DNA of 64,000 nucleotides. Source: Gimesia aquarii (GTDB taxonomy: Bacteria; Planctomycetota; Planctomycetia; Planctomycetales; Planctomycetaceae). Positions 36,749 to 46,184 of this stretch are shown piece by piece. A program made the position numbers and the translations under genes. Position 1 is the stretch's first letter, and every line of letters starts with the position of its first letter. Under the pieces are notes generated by a model, which was given only the letters and a program-made list of their open reading frames with translations, had not been told where the DNA came from and ran no database searches. The stretch is from contig NZ_CP037920.1 in NCBI RefSeq assembly GCF_007748195.1, forward strand, positions 3,225,501-3,289,500, in the 5' to 3' direction.

Positions 36749-38078
36749 CTCCCTTTTTTTTGAGCAGAAAATGACGATTCGTCAAATCGTGGCAGATTAT
36801 TTGAAACGCTTTTACTTTGTATTGATCGCATTTTCAATCGTTGTTCTGGCTGCTCTGTTGTGGGCTTTTTCTGAGGTTGCTTATTCAACAGAGATCACTT
36901 CCTCAGATGAAGCACAGCAGGGAATTCCCGTTAATGTGATTGAACTCAAGCCTGTTAAGTCGTTTGCCAGGAAGCGAAATTATACGGGTAAAGTGACTGC
37001 GGCTCGTACGAGTGAACTGGCATTCGAACGTAGTGGAAAGCTCATCAAAATTGCCGTTGATGAAGGTGACCACGTTGAGGTGGGAATGCCGTTAGCGAAT
37101 TTAAGTACGAGGCATTTAGATGTGATGCGACGAAAGCTTCAAGCAGAGCGCGCAGCGGCACAGGCAAAGCTTGAGGAATTCCTGGCAGGTCCACGTCGTC
37201 AGGAAATTGAAGTCGCCGAGGCAGAAGTCAGGCAACTGAAAGCGAAACACAAAAATTTGGATGCCGATCATAGTCGGAATCAGAAACTACTAAAGCGTAA
37301 CGCGATTTCTAAATCTGTTTTCGAAGCTTCAGAATCTGATTTACAACAACAAAAAGCACAGTTAGATGCTGCAATCAGCCGACTGTCTGAATTGAAAGAA
37401 GGAACTCGTAAAGAGCAGATTGCTGCTCAAAAAGCAGTGGTGGCTAATCTGGATGCATCACTGGCAGATAATCAGGTAGATCTCGATGATACTGTGTTAA
37501 CCGCTCCTTTTAGCGGGCGAATTTCCAAGAGATATGCTGATGAAGGAACAGTCATCTCACCCGATATGCCTCTATTCAAGATCGTCGAAGACCAGAAGCT
37601 CGAAGCGCGGATCGGGGTGCCCGTGGAAATGGCCAAAAGCCTGGAGCATGGCATGCAAAAGCAAGTACAGCTCAACGGCAAGTCGTATGAATCGAGGCTC
37701 AAAGCCATTTTACCGGAACTCGATCCGGTAACGCGTACTCAGGAAGTGGTTTTATCGCTTAACTCAGAAGCAGCCAAACACCTTGTACCAGGTCAGGTCA
37801 TTCGCATTGAAATCGAAGAACCGGTTGAAATGCGAGGGTTCTGGTTACCACTCAGCGCTTTGGCGCGAGGCGAACGAGGGCTCTGGTCAGCGTACGCCGT
37901 GATTAACGGAGAATCAGACAGTGAATTGATATTAGAAAAACGAAAGATTGAAATCTTGCATACGGAAGGAGATCGAGTATTGGTACGAGGTACACTGAAA
38001 ACGGGAGACCAGATTGTTATCAATGGAACTCACAAATTAGCAAGTAATCAAAGAGTGGAAATTAAGTCGGTTCGCTGA
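36723..38078 (+). CDS. RND efflux periplasmic adaptor (membrane fusion protein, HlyD/AcrA type)
   Basis: 451 residues from the ATG at 36723, which has GGAGG 9 bases upstream inside the tetR end. An ATG at 36771 is a shorter alternative, lacking the SD. Seen: TM anchor (FYFVLIAFSIVVLAALLWAF, about 28-47), barrel-sandwich/lipoyl halves (YTGKVTAARTSELAF; LDDTVLTAPFSGRISKRYAD), a coiled-coil hairpin between them (about 120-250; RRQEIEVAEAEVRQLKAKHK), and beta-barrel/membrane-proximal domains. It bridges the RND pump to an outer-membrane channel, which is not encoded here. Confidence 0.93.
   Translation: MNSSKSLSDSLFFEQKMTIRQIVADYLKRFYFVLIAFSIVVLAALLWAFSEVAYSTEITSSDEAQQGIPVNVIELKPVKSFARKRNYTGKVTAARTSELAFERSGKLIKIAVDEGDHVEVGMPLANLSTRHLDVMRRKLQAERAAAQAKLEEFLAGPRRQEIEVAEAEVRQLKAKHKNLDADHSRNQKLLKRNAISKSVFEASESDLQQQKAQLDAAISRLSELKEGTRKEQIAAQKAVVANLDASLADNQVDLDDTVLTAPFSGRISKRYADEGTVISPDMPLFKIVEDQKLEARIGVPVEMAKSLEHGMQKQVQLNGKSYESRLKAILPELDPVTRTQEVVLSLNSEAAKHLVPGQVIRIEIEEPVEMRGFWLPLSALARGERGLWSAYAVINGESDSELILEKRKIEILHTEGDRVLVRGTLKTGDQIVINGTHKLASNQRVEIKSVR
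36772..36784 (+). promoter_or_regulatory. Second copy of the TetR-type palindrome inside the adaptor gene
   Basis: TGACG-ATT-CGTCA: same arms as the operator at 35993-36007, with only the centre base changed (ATC to ATT). It lies 49 bp into the adaptor reading frame, at the internal ATG. Such a specific 12-base match is unlikely by chance, so it may be a second repressor site (roadblock) or loop partner. Confidence 0.4.
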
Positions 38079-38182
38079 TTAATTCTGTCACTTGTCAAAC
38101 TACCATTTGAAACTAAAGAATAAATTATCAGCGCTCATCAATCAAAGGGAAACCTTTCAGGGAATCAACGGGAACTACAATC

Positions 38183-41100
38183 ATGCTGGAAGGATTGTTT
38201 TATCGGAATCGTCGATTATTGATTCTGTTGATTGCGCTCATTGCAGTTGCTGGCCTTTCCAGTTTCTATGTGCTGCCACGGATGGAAGATCCGGTGCTCA
38301 CACAGCGCGTCGCACGCGTGAATACTCCTTTTCCTGGTGCTGATGCAACACGTGTCGAATCTCTGGTTTCAGAAAAAATCGAAGAAGAACTCAGAGAATT
38401 CGATGAAATCAAAGAGTTGCGTTCGATCTCCCGTGCCGGCATGTCTAACATGACGATTGAGTTGCGTGATGATGTGTATGAAGTCGATGAAGTCTGGTCG
38501 CGGATCAGAGATAAAATTGATGATGCACGCCTTGAATTCCCCACAGGTGCAGGGGAGCCGGATTTTGAAGAGTTAGAAGTAAAAGCTTATGCGATTATTC
38601 TCGCTTTGGTCTGGAATAATCCGAATGAAGTAAATTACGCAGTCCTTCGACGTACTGCTAAGCAGTTGGAAGATCGTTTACGAGCGATTTCTGGAACAGA
38701 AGAAATCGACACGTTTGGTGATCCAGATGAAGAGATCATCGCTGAGATTCAATCTGACAAAGTAGCCTCTTTGGGGCTCAGTGTCGAAGAAATTGCACGT
38801 CAGGTGGAATCCTCTGATGCCAAGCTGACTGCGGGGCTTTTGCGAGGTGAAACAAGCGACCTATTAATTGACGTCGATTCGGAGTTGGATTCTCTTTCAA
38901 GAATAGCCAATACTCCGGTCCAGTTTGGGGCCGAAGGACATTCTGTGCAATTGGGTGACATCGCGACCATTAAAAAGGGAGTTGCCGTACCCTTGAGTAG
39001 TCTGGTCATTGCTGACGGACAACCTGCGGTCACGCTGGGAGTTTTCGTGCGTGATAGTGTGCGTATTGATCATTGGAGTCAAGTTGCGAAAGCAGCCATT
39101 CAGGAATTTGAGGAATCGCTGGCTGACGACGTGATGGTACAGACACTATTTGATCAGAATCGGTATGTTGAAGCACGACTCAATGGTTTGATAAGGAATC
39201 TGTTGTTTGGTGGTCTGGCCGTGATTGGCGTGATTGTCTTCATGATGGGATGGCGGAATGCCCTGGTGATTGGAGCTGCGTTACCATTGTCGGCGTTCAT
39301 GGTGCTTGCAGGCCTGCGTCTCCTGGACATTCCCATTCATCAGATGTCTGTAACTGGCTTGATTATCGCGTTAGGTTTATTGATTGATAACGCGATAGTG
39401 GTCGTCGATGAAGTGCGATCAAAGTTGCATGCCGGTAAAACACCTGAAGAGGCTGTGATCTCAACTGTCAGGCATTTGGCGGTACCTTTGCTTGGTTCTA
39501 CCTTAACGACTGCGCTGGCGTTTGCTCCGATTGCCTTGATGCCTGGACCTGCGGGGGAATTTGTTGGTTCCATTGCAATTAGTGTGATTCTGGCGATCAG
39601 CAGTTCCTTTTTCCTGGCCATGACCGTCATTCCGGCGATTGCTGCCCTGTTTGCAAATCAAAACGAGGATTCACTTAAAGCCCACTGGTGGCAGGTTGGC
39701 TTCAGTCATGCCGGGATGCGCGCCTTTTATCAGAAATCTCTGGATTTTCTGTTTGCGCGCCCACTCCTCGGCATTGCTCTGGGCTGTGTTCTGCCTGTGA
39801 GTGGCTTTCTAGTGGCCAGTGAATTGCCGGAGCAGTTCTTTCCTCCAGCCGACCGTGATCAGGTGAATATCGAATTGGAATTAAACGCGCATGCTTCGAT
39901 GGCCGAAACGCGCGAGACGATTGAGACCATTCGCCGCGTTGTTTTAGAGAATCCCAAAGTGAAGGGGATCGAGTGGTTTTTAGGTGAGAGTGCGCCTCAG
40001 TTTTATTACAACATCACTGCCAAACGCGAAAATTCCTCGAATTATGCACAAGCACTTGTCCAACTAGAATCTTCCTCTGGTGGAGAGGAGTTAATACATG
40101 AGTTGCAGCGACAACTCGATCTCAAAGTTCCTCATTCCCGTGTGCTGGTCCGACAACTGGAGCAGGGGCCTCCCTTCGATGCACCGATTGAAGTGCGATT
40201 GTTCGGGCCCGATCTCCAGCAACTAAGTTTGCTTGGTGATGAACTGCGGACGATTCTGAGTAAAACAACGAATGTCCTTCACCATAAAGCGGAGTTGGCA
40301 GACCCGTTGCCTAAACTCACATTGAAAATCGATGAAGAGCAGGCACGATTGGCAGGACTGGACCACGCGGAAATATCCAGGCAGTTAAATGCTTCATTAG
40401 AAGGGGCACTGGGGGGGAGTATCCTGGAAGAAACCGAAGAGCTTCCCGTTCGGATTCGTGTACCGCATGATCAGCGAGGAGCGATTGCGGACATTGCTTC
40501 ATTGCAACTCATCTCCCGTAAGAAAACAGCCGACGGACAAGCTCAGTATGTACCTTTAACCGCTATTGCAAAGGTAGAGATGTCGTCTGAGGTCGCTGCG
40601 ATTTCTCACTTTAACGGCGAACGGATGAATGAGGTGCAGGCTTATATTAAAGCAGGTGTCCTTCCCGCCGAAGTCCTCACCGAATTCAAGTCGAACTTAA
40701 AGGACGCTGGATTTCAACTTCCTGCGGGGTACCGCTTTGAGTGGGGAGGGGAAGCATCCAAGCGTGATGATGCTGTGGGTAACCTGCTTGTCAATGTCGG
40801 TGTGTTGATGGTTTTGATGGTGGCAACGTTAGTACTTTCTTTTTCTTCCTTTCGCGTTGCGGGACTCGTCGGAAGTGTGGGGTTCTTGTCTATTGGTCTG
40901 GGACTGGGGATGTTATGGTTGTTCGGATTTCCCTTTGGTTTTATGGCGATTGTGGGTTCCATGGGACTGGCGGGTGTGGCAATTAACGATGCGATTGTTG
41001 TTTTAGCTGAGTTACGCGCAAATCCCGAGGCGCGAATCGGAAATCGTGTTGTCGTTCGTGATGTTGTCTTACGCTCCACAAGGCACGTTGTGGCGACTTC

Positions 41101-41362
41101 GCTGACGACAGTCGCTGGCTTTTTACCTCTCGTGCTGGCCGGCGGTGGATTCTGGCCGCCTTTAGCAATTACGATTGCCGGTGGTGTGGGTGGTGCGACC
41201 TTGTTGGCTCTGTACTTTATTCCCTCGGCTTATATTCTTGTCATGTGCCGCAATTGCCCTCTGAAAGCGACAGCCGAAGAATCAATGGTCAAAGAAAAAA
41301 GTGAGGCTCAACAGGCAACAATTCTAGCAAAACTGAAAGAAAGATTGCCTGTGCTACGGTAA
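38183..41362 (+). CDS. RND-family efflux transporter permease
   Basis: 1059 residues, full length, with the internal duplication of the family: TM1 (IALIAVAGLSSFYVLPRME), TM2-6 (about 330-480), TM7 (about 530) and TM8-12 (about 865-1030), with two large periplasmic loops. The TM4 proton-relay block reads ALGLLIDNAIVVVDEV, so the AcrB Asp407-Asp408 pair is Asp-Asn here. TM10 reads AGVAINDAIVVLAEL, without the AcrB Lys940. This pattern is shared by many non-AcrB drug/metal RND pumps. Proton-driven export of small molecules across the envelope with the preceding adaptor. 104 bp gap; no outer-membrane TolC gene in the locus. Confidence 0.95.
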   Translation: MLEGLFYRNRRLLILLIALIAVAGLSSFYVLPRMEDPVLTQRVARVNTPFPGADATRVESLVSEKIEEELREFDEIKELRSISRAGMSNMTIELRDDVYEVDEVWSRIRDKIDDARLEFPTGAGEPDFEELEVKAYAIILALVWNNPNEVNYAVLRRTAKQLEDRLRAISGTEEIDTFGDPDEEIIAEIQSDKVASLGLSVEEIARQVESSDAKLTAGLLRGETSDLLIDVDSELDSLSRIANTPVQFGAEGHSVQLGDIATIKKGVAVPLSSLVIADGQPAVTLGVFVRDSVRIDHWSQVAKAAIQEFEESLADDVMVQTLFDQNRYVEARLNGLIRNLLFGGLAVIGVIVFMMGWRNALVIGAALPLSAFMVLAGLRLLDIPIHQMSVTGLIIALGLLIDNAIVVVDEVRSKLHAGKTPEEAVISTVRHLAVPLLGSTLTTALAFAPIALMPGPAGEFVGSIAISVILAISSSFFLAMTVIPAIAALFANQNEDSLKAHWWQVGFSHAGMRAFYQKSLDFLFARPLLGIALGCVLPVSGFLVASELPEQFFPPADRDQVNIELELNAHASMAETRETIETIRRVVLENPKVKGIEWFLGESAPQFYYNITAKRENSSNYAQALVQLESSSGGEELIHELQRQLDLKVPHSRVLVRQLEQGPPFDAPIEVRLFGPDLQQLSLLGDELRTILSKTTNVLHHKAELADPLPKLTLKIDEEQARLAGLDHAEISRQLNASLEGALGGSILEETEELPVRIRVPHDQRGAIADIASLQLISRKKTADGQAQYVPLTAIAKVEMSSEVAAISHFNGERMNEVQAYIKAGVLPAEVLTEFKSNLKDAGFQLPAGYRFEWGGEASKRDDAVGNLLVNVGVLMVLMVATLVLSFSSFRVAGLVGSVGFLSIGLGLGMLWLFGFPFGFMAIVGSMGLAGVAINDAIVVLAELRANPEARIGNRVVVRDVVLRSTRHVVATSLTTVAGFLPLVLAGGGFWPPLAITIAGGVGGATLLALYFIPSAYILVMCRNCPLKATAEESMVKEKSEAQQATILAKLKERLPVLR

Positions 41363-41531
41363 GTGAGGCCGAATTGCTTTGCTCTACGAATACATTTTAC
41401 TGTATTTTAAGTAAGAGTTGGATAAGATGAGGCTCTCAATTCACCGCCGGTCTGCTTTTAATCATTCTTGTCCCAGTAGCTCACGTATTCATTAAATCTG
41501 AGTTTACTGGGTATTTTGAAAAGGTGTTCTC

Positions 41532-42629
41532 ATGCCTGTTTCGCTTCGGATCTTTGTGGCTTTAATACAGTCTGTGTTGTTAGTAAATATGCTTGCAGCA
41601 GAAGAACCGAAGATTCTGCATCAGGTCGTTGCTGTCGAGAATGTGTGTGCCTGGCCGAATTTGACACTGATGCCAGATGGTACCATCATTGTGATTTTCC
41701 ATAACAAAGCGAGCCACGGCCAACAGGAAGGTGACATTGATTGCTGGGCCAGCACTGATGGAGTGAAGTGGAAGAAGCGCAGCACTGTCACCCGGCATCA
41801 GCCCAATACGGTGCGGATGAATCATGCTGCGGGATTAGCAAAGAATGGTGATCTTGTCGTGTTATGTTCTGGTTGGAGTAACATAAAGCAGCCCTCGCGT
41901 CCCAAACAACCTGCATTTCGCGACTCAATTTTGAGCAGTTGGGTCATGCGCTCGGCAGACGGTGGACGTACCTGGGAAAAGCGGGATGCTTTCCCCACAG
42001 CACAATCGGGTTGGTCGGAATACATTCCCTTTGGCGATATCTGGGCAGGAGCTGATGGCGCGTTGCATGTGTCGTGTTATCAGGGCGAATTCCGCGATGC
42101 TTCCCAGTCGACAAAAACCAAAGGTTGGCGCTCCTCGCATCTGCGCAGTGATGACGATGGCCGAACCTGGAAGGTGGTGTCCGTAATCGGATCGCGGCAT
42201 AATGAAACCGATCTTTTTCCACTGGGGGGAAAAGACTGGCTGGCCGCAGCGCGCATTGACAAGGTGGAACTGATCCGTAGCAATGACAATGGTGTCACCT
42301 GGCAGAAGCCGGTAGCCGTTACGAAACGTAATGAGATTAACGGACATTTGACCCGTCTTACGGATGGTCGTTTGCTGCTCAGTTATGGTGTGCGTGTTGA
42401 TGGACAGCGTGGAGTCTGTGCGAAACTCAGCAGTGATGAAGGACGCACCTGGAGCCAGTCATTACGCTTGGCAGACACAGCCGATGGTGGCGATTGCGGC
42501 TATCCTTCGAGTGTTCAGAGAGCAAACGGCAGTATCGTCACAGCCTGGTATTCGAACAATTCTCCTTTACACTCTGGCTATCATCTGGGGGTGACTGTTT
42601 GGAAAGTACCTATGATTGGCCAGAACTGA
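41532..42629 (+). CDS. Secreted sialidase/BNR-repeat glycosyl hydrolase-like protein
   Basis: 365 residues. Signal peptide 1-22 (RIFVALIQSVLLVNMLAAEE). Four Asp-box (BNR) motifs S-x-D-x-G-x-T-W are visible: SADGGRTWEK, SDDDGRTWKV, SNDNGVTWQK and SSDEGRTWSQ, marking blades of a six-bladed sialidase propeller. DGTIIVIFHN and TRLTDGRLLLSYGVR are the flanking strands. The RIP motif and arginine triad of true neuraminidases are not clearly identifiable, so an exo-sialidase activity is only a family guess; planctomycetes have many such proteins probably used on sulfated or sialylated glycans. Single gene, 168 bp after the RND permease. Confidence 0.86.
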   Translation: MPVSLRIFVALIQSVLLVNMLAAEEPKILHQVVAVENVCAWPNLTLMPDGTIIVIFHNKASHGQQEGDIDCWASTDGVKWKKRSTVTRHQPNTVRMNHAAGLAKNGDLVVLCSGWSNIKQPSRPKQPAFRDSILSSWVMRSADGGRTWEKRDAFPTAQSGWSEYIPFGDIWAGADGALHVSCYQGEFRDASQSTKTKGWRSSHLRSDDDGRTWKVVSVIGSRHNETDLFPLGGKDWLAAARIDKVELIRSNDNGVTWQKPVAVTKRNEINGHLTRLTDGRLLLSYGVRVDGQRGVCAKLSSDEGRTWSQSLRLADTADGGDCGYPSSVQRANGSIVTAWYSNNSPLHSGYHLGVTVWKVPMIGQN

Positions 42630-42838
42630 TGAATGTAGAATTCGTTTGCTGATTCAGAACAACCTGGAAGATGGAATTAAAAGACACTCGTCTACCATTT
42701 GTCGAATTCAGCATGGTTTTCTTTTTTCAAGTCGATTTGTGAACTGCTATACATATTCCTGATGCGGAATCGTTTCTGATAGAGGAAGGTTTGCTTGGTC
42801 TATTTCAAATACCGACCTCTATTGAACAGGAGAGCCGC

Positions 42839-44020
42839 ATGGAATCTTCTCCCCAGCACGATTCAAACTCAAATTCGGAAGTGCCTGAGCCACTAACTGA
42901 CGAACCTACGACCCAACGTTCTCGGCCACAAAAACCGCTCTTACTTTTCGCGGTTCTGGGGATTTCCTTTGCGGGCTGGTATGGGTGGAATCACCGAGCC
43001 GAGATCGTTGCGGTTTGTCTGAACCAATCTGTGGTCCAGGCGAGAGGAGCGGGATCCGGACCGAGGAATCCAGAAGATGCCGGTTTCAATACCGAGGGGC
43101 TCACACTGCCGAACGATCAGGTTCGCAACGGTGGCGTTCCGAAAGATGGAATTCCTGCACTTACGAATCCCAAATTCATGACTGTGGCCGAGGCAACTTT
43201 TATGAAGCCAGCCGATCGGTTAGCAGGAGTTATATTCGAAGGGCAGGCACGGGCCTATCCTCTGAAAATTATGGATATGCACGAAGCCGTTAACGATAAA
43301 ATTGGCGAAACGTCGTTCGTTGTTACCTATTGTCCGCTATGTGATTCGTTGGCCGTTTACAATCGTAAGGGAACAGGTGGAGAGATCGAGTTTGGGATTT
43401 CAGGTTTTTTATACAATAGTAATGTGCTGCTCTATGACCGAACAGGATCAGGAAAAACGGATGGGCTATGGTCACAACTGATGTCACAATCCGTTGCGGG
43501 ACCTCGTGTGAAAGAGAAGCTGATTACGCTGCCGGTTGAACTGACGACTTGGGAAGACTGGAAACAACGGTATCCGCAAACGCAAGTTCTCTCAACGGAT
43601 ACCGGTCATCCACGCGATTATCAAAACCGTGCTTATGCTGGTTACTTTTCCAATGATGCTTTAATGTTCGATGTTAACAAGCATGACGATCGTTTATCTA
43701 ATAAAACGCCACTGTTGGGAATCTGGGTGGGTGACCAGAAACGCGCTTACCCAGTGACCGCATTTGCGCATCTCACGAAGGTCACTGAAATCGAACAGGA
43801 ACTGGCGGGGAAAAAATTCACACTGGTTTATAATCCAAACGGTAAAACGCTACGCGTTGTGAATGCTGATCAAGATTTGCGTTGGATGTATTCCTTCTGG
43901 TTTGCGTGGTATGCTTTTTATCCAGAAGCAGAGTTGTACGCGTCTACAACCGCAGAAAACAAAGACGCAGTGGAAACGAAGCAACCAGAAACTACGCTGG
44001 AAAAAAAAGAGACACCGTAG
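42839..44020 (+). CDS. DUF3179-domain membrane-anchored protein
   Basis: 393 residues from the ATG at 42839, which has AGGAGAG 6 bases upstream; an in-frame TTG 48 bp earlier lacks proper spacing. A disordered N-terminus (about 1-40), one TM helix (KPLLLFAVLGISFAGWYGW, about 36-54), then the DUF3179 domain, with its Cys signature VTYCPLCDSLAVYNR (about 162-176), GFLYNSNVLLYDRTG and WSQLMSQSVAGP, ending with a Lys/Glu tail. The family is widespread but its reaction is undescribed; two Cys and a conserved Asn suggest metal or redox chemistry (inference). Monocistronic; convergent with the PQQ gene. Confidence 0.88.
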   Translation: MESSPQHDSNSNSEVPEPLTDEPTTQRSRPQKPLLLFAVLGISFAGWYGWNHRAEIVAVCLNQSVVQARGAGSGPRNPEDAGFNTEGLTLPNDQVRNGGVPKDGIPALTNPKFMTVAEATFMKPADRLAGVIFEGQARAYPLKIMDMHEAVNDKIGETSFVVTYCPLCDSLAVYNRKGTGGEIEFGISGFLYNSNVLLYDRTGSGKTDGLWSQLMSQSVAGPRVKEKLITLPVELTTWEDWKQRYPQTQVLSTDTGHPRDYQNRAYAGYFSNDALMFDVNKHDDRLSNKTPLLGIWVGDQKRAYPVTAFAHLTKVTEIEQELAGKKFTLVYNPNGKTLRVVNADQDLRWMYSFWFAWYAFYPEAELYASTTAENKDAVETKQPETTLEKKETP

Positions 44021-44068
44021 ATTATCAATAAGATTTATTATCAAGTGCGGGCTTAAGTTCATCCGTGA

Positions 44069-44111
44069 AATCACCCCCGGTCATTGATGATTTCATTGAT
44101 CGGGGGTGATT
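44069..44111. terminator. Bidirectional hairpin between the DUF3179 and PQQ genes
   Basis: AATCACCCCCG (44069-44079) and CGGGGGTGATT (44101-44111) pair perfectly over 11 bp. The 21-base loop contains TCATTGAT twice. It lies midway between convergent stops at 44020 and 44150. Little T-tract on either side. Confidence 0.6.
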
Positions 44112-44149
44112 CTAGTGGATAATTCAAAATTGCTTACGCATTGAAACAT

Positions 44150-45469
44150 TTACTTCTCAAGGTTCACGCGTACCAATTCTTTATCGTTTCGCGCAAAGAG
44201 TGACTTGTTTGCGAACGCGGGATGACTCCAGACCACCAAACGGCCGAATGCTTCATTGGTTGGTTCAAGTACATGAAAACGATCGATTTCTTTGTAACCC
44301 GTTGGTGACAGATCCGCCAGAATCAAGTCTCCCTTTTCAGTAAAGAGAAAGTATTTGTCGTTGTGCTTCACAATAAATGCTGTGGCATGACGGTCGCGTC
44401 GGCCTGCATTGGTTATTTTTTTTGTAGACCAGATGCGCTTACCATCTTTCAAGTCAGCGGCGACGAACTCTCCTGAATTAATATCACTTCCATAGACGGT
44501 ATTCCCATCGATAAAAGGAGTACTATTACAGCAATAGAGCGCGGAGCGGGGTTTTCCTTTCCAGACGATTTTGGCTGAGGGAGTTTCTCCTTTGCCCAGT
44601 TGAATCAGAGCCGCTTCATCACCGATTGCTGAGACATAGAGTGAATCCTCTTTCTGGCGGGGAACGGTCACCGACATTCCATAACCGGGTTTCAGTGGAA
44701 TACTCCAGTTGACTTTACCTGATTTGGGATTGAGTGAATTGAGTGCAGATGGATGCCAGATCAATAGCTGTTTTGATCCATTATGAGTAATCATGGTGGG
44801 CGGACAGTAACCGGTTTCAGGGTTATCCAATGAACGCCAAAGCTCCTTGCCTGTATTTTTATCAAACGCCACAGCGATCGCCCCTTTGCCTCCCACCAGA
44901 CAGTATAAAGTGTCACCATCAACTAACGGACTGGCGGCGTGTCCCCAGATTGGGGTTTTGGAGTCATAGTCTGTTTTGAAGTTTTTACTCCAAATGACAT
45001 TGCCACGTTCTGCGTCCAGGCAATATAGGTTGCCTTCTGCACCCAATGTATAGACCTTCCCATCTGAGACTGTGGGTGTGCAGCGGGGGCCGGCTGCGTA
45101 AGAAATGTCGTAAGGGCAGTTGTAGGAATGCTTCCAGAGCAACTTACCTGTATCAGCTGACAGGCATAAAACACGTTCTTCTCCCTCGAGTTTATTTGTG
45201 CCGCCTGGGTTATTGACAATCTCACCGGCTTGCTTGATGTAGTCCATCACATAGACTTTGTCACCTACAACAGCAGGTCCGCTATATCCAAGACCAACAG
45301 GGGTTCTCCATTTTACTTCCAAGCCTGATTCCGGAAAAGATTCCACAATGTTGGAAGCAGTCCAGATACTTGCTCGACCGGGACCCAGCCATTGCGGCCA
45401 ATCTTCGGCTGTCGCAAACGAGGTGCAAAATGGTAACAGCATAATAGAAAGCAGAATTCGAATTGGCAT
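44150..45469 (-). CDS. Secreted PQQ-type (BamB-like) beta-propeller repeat protein
   Basis: 439 residues from the ATG at 45467-45469 (AAAGGAA 7 bases upstream). Signal peptide MPIRILLSIMLLPFCTSFATA (about 1-21), mature start EDWPQWLGPGRASIW, which is the classic beginning of planctomycete PQQ-propeller proteins. Blades include SADTGKLLWKHSY, DAERGNVIWSKNF, DKNTGKELWRSL and NPKSGKVNWSIPL. No PQQ catalytic Ca2+ site (Glu/Asn/Asp set of the alcohol dehydrogenases) was identified, so it probably binds proteins or polysaccharide rather than oxidising alcohols. Single gene on the minus strand. Confidence 0.9.
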   Translation of the reverse strand: MPIRILLSIMLLPFCTSFATAEDWPQWLGPGRASIWTASNIVESFPESGLEVKWRTPVGLGYSGPAVVGDKVYVMDYIKQAGEIVNNPGGTNKLEGEERVLCLSADTGKLLWKHSYNCPYDISYAAGPRCTPTVSDGKVYTLGAEGNLYCLDAERGNVIWSKNFKTDYDSKTPIWGHAASPLVDGDTLYCLVGGKGAIAVAFDKNTGKELWRSLDNPETGYCPPTMITHNGSKQLLIWHPSALNSLNPKSGKVNWSIPLKPGYGMSVTVPRQKEDSLYVSAIGDEAALIQLGKGETPSAKIVWKGKPRSALYCCNSTPFIDGNTVYGSDINSGEFVAADLKDGKRIWSTKKITNAGRRDRHATAFIVKHNDKYFLFTEKGDLILADLSPTGYKEIDRFHVLEPTNEAFGRLVVWSHPAFANKSLFARNDKELVRVNLEK

Positions 45470-46184
45470 TTGAAAATTCCTTTGCGCTGGCGGCAAGTGT
45501 TCCGCATATTTTTAACTATAAAGAGTTGCAAGTCTATTTGAATCATTCAATCTAAAAAGTGACCTTCAAATATTCAATCATCGGATTATATCACATGTAA
45601 AATATTCGTTCCTTTAAAAATAAAACGACACAAAAATAGTAGGGTGAATAGAGCTGAGAGATTCATAGACATTTGGAAATCGTATTTGAAGTTGAAATGC
45701 CAAACAGTCTGGTTTAAGCCTAAAAGTTAGTAACACGCTATTTACGATTAGTGGGGGTTGATGCCAGAAAAATCTGACTCATTGGAAAAGAGTCGGAGGT
45801 TTTGGTTTTCACTGATTCAGTCTACTTTTCCTCATACCTGGTAAGCATTGGACACTGTTCTTGATAGGTTGCTGAATTATGGTGGACGTGTGTGTCAGAT
45901 TCAGTACAGCGTTTTAGGTCAAAAATCATTTGACTTATTGTCATAACTCCTAGTAGACTTACTAATTGGTAAGTGTATATTAATGAACCATTGTATTAAT
46001 TGCATGGTTATTTGACATAAGTATTTAGTGTAGTTTGCTCTACATTCAAATGCCGACCTTCATCGATTCATCATCAGTTCAGAACAAATTATTAATTTTA
46101 AGATTTAATGAATAATATGCCTCTTCAGGCAGGCCTATATCTATCAATGCTGATTGTTCTTATTTTTTTATTAGGAGAAAAGGA
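45470..46184. other. 715-bp intergenic region upstream of the first DUF1559 gene
   Basis: Non-coding. Toward the DUF1559 gene there is a possible promoter TTGACT (45930-45935), 18-bp spacer, TAGACT (45954-45959), overlapped by an inverted repeat ACTTAC/GTAAGT (45957-45962, 45969-45974) that could be an operator. A second TTGACA is at 46012-46017 without a good -10. AGGAGAAAAGGA just before 46185 is a strong ribosome-binding site. The rest shows no ORF, tRNA or terminator. Confidence 0.4.
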
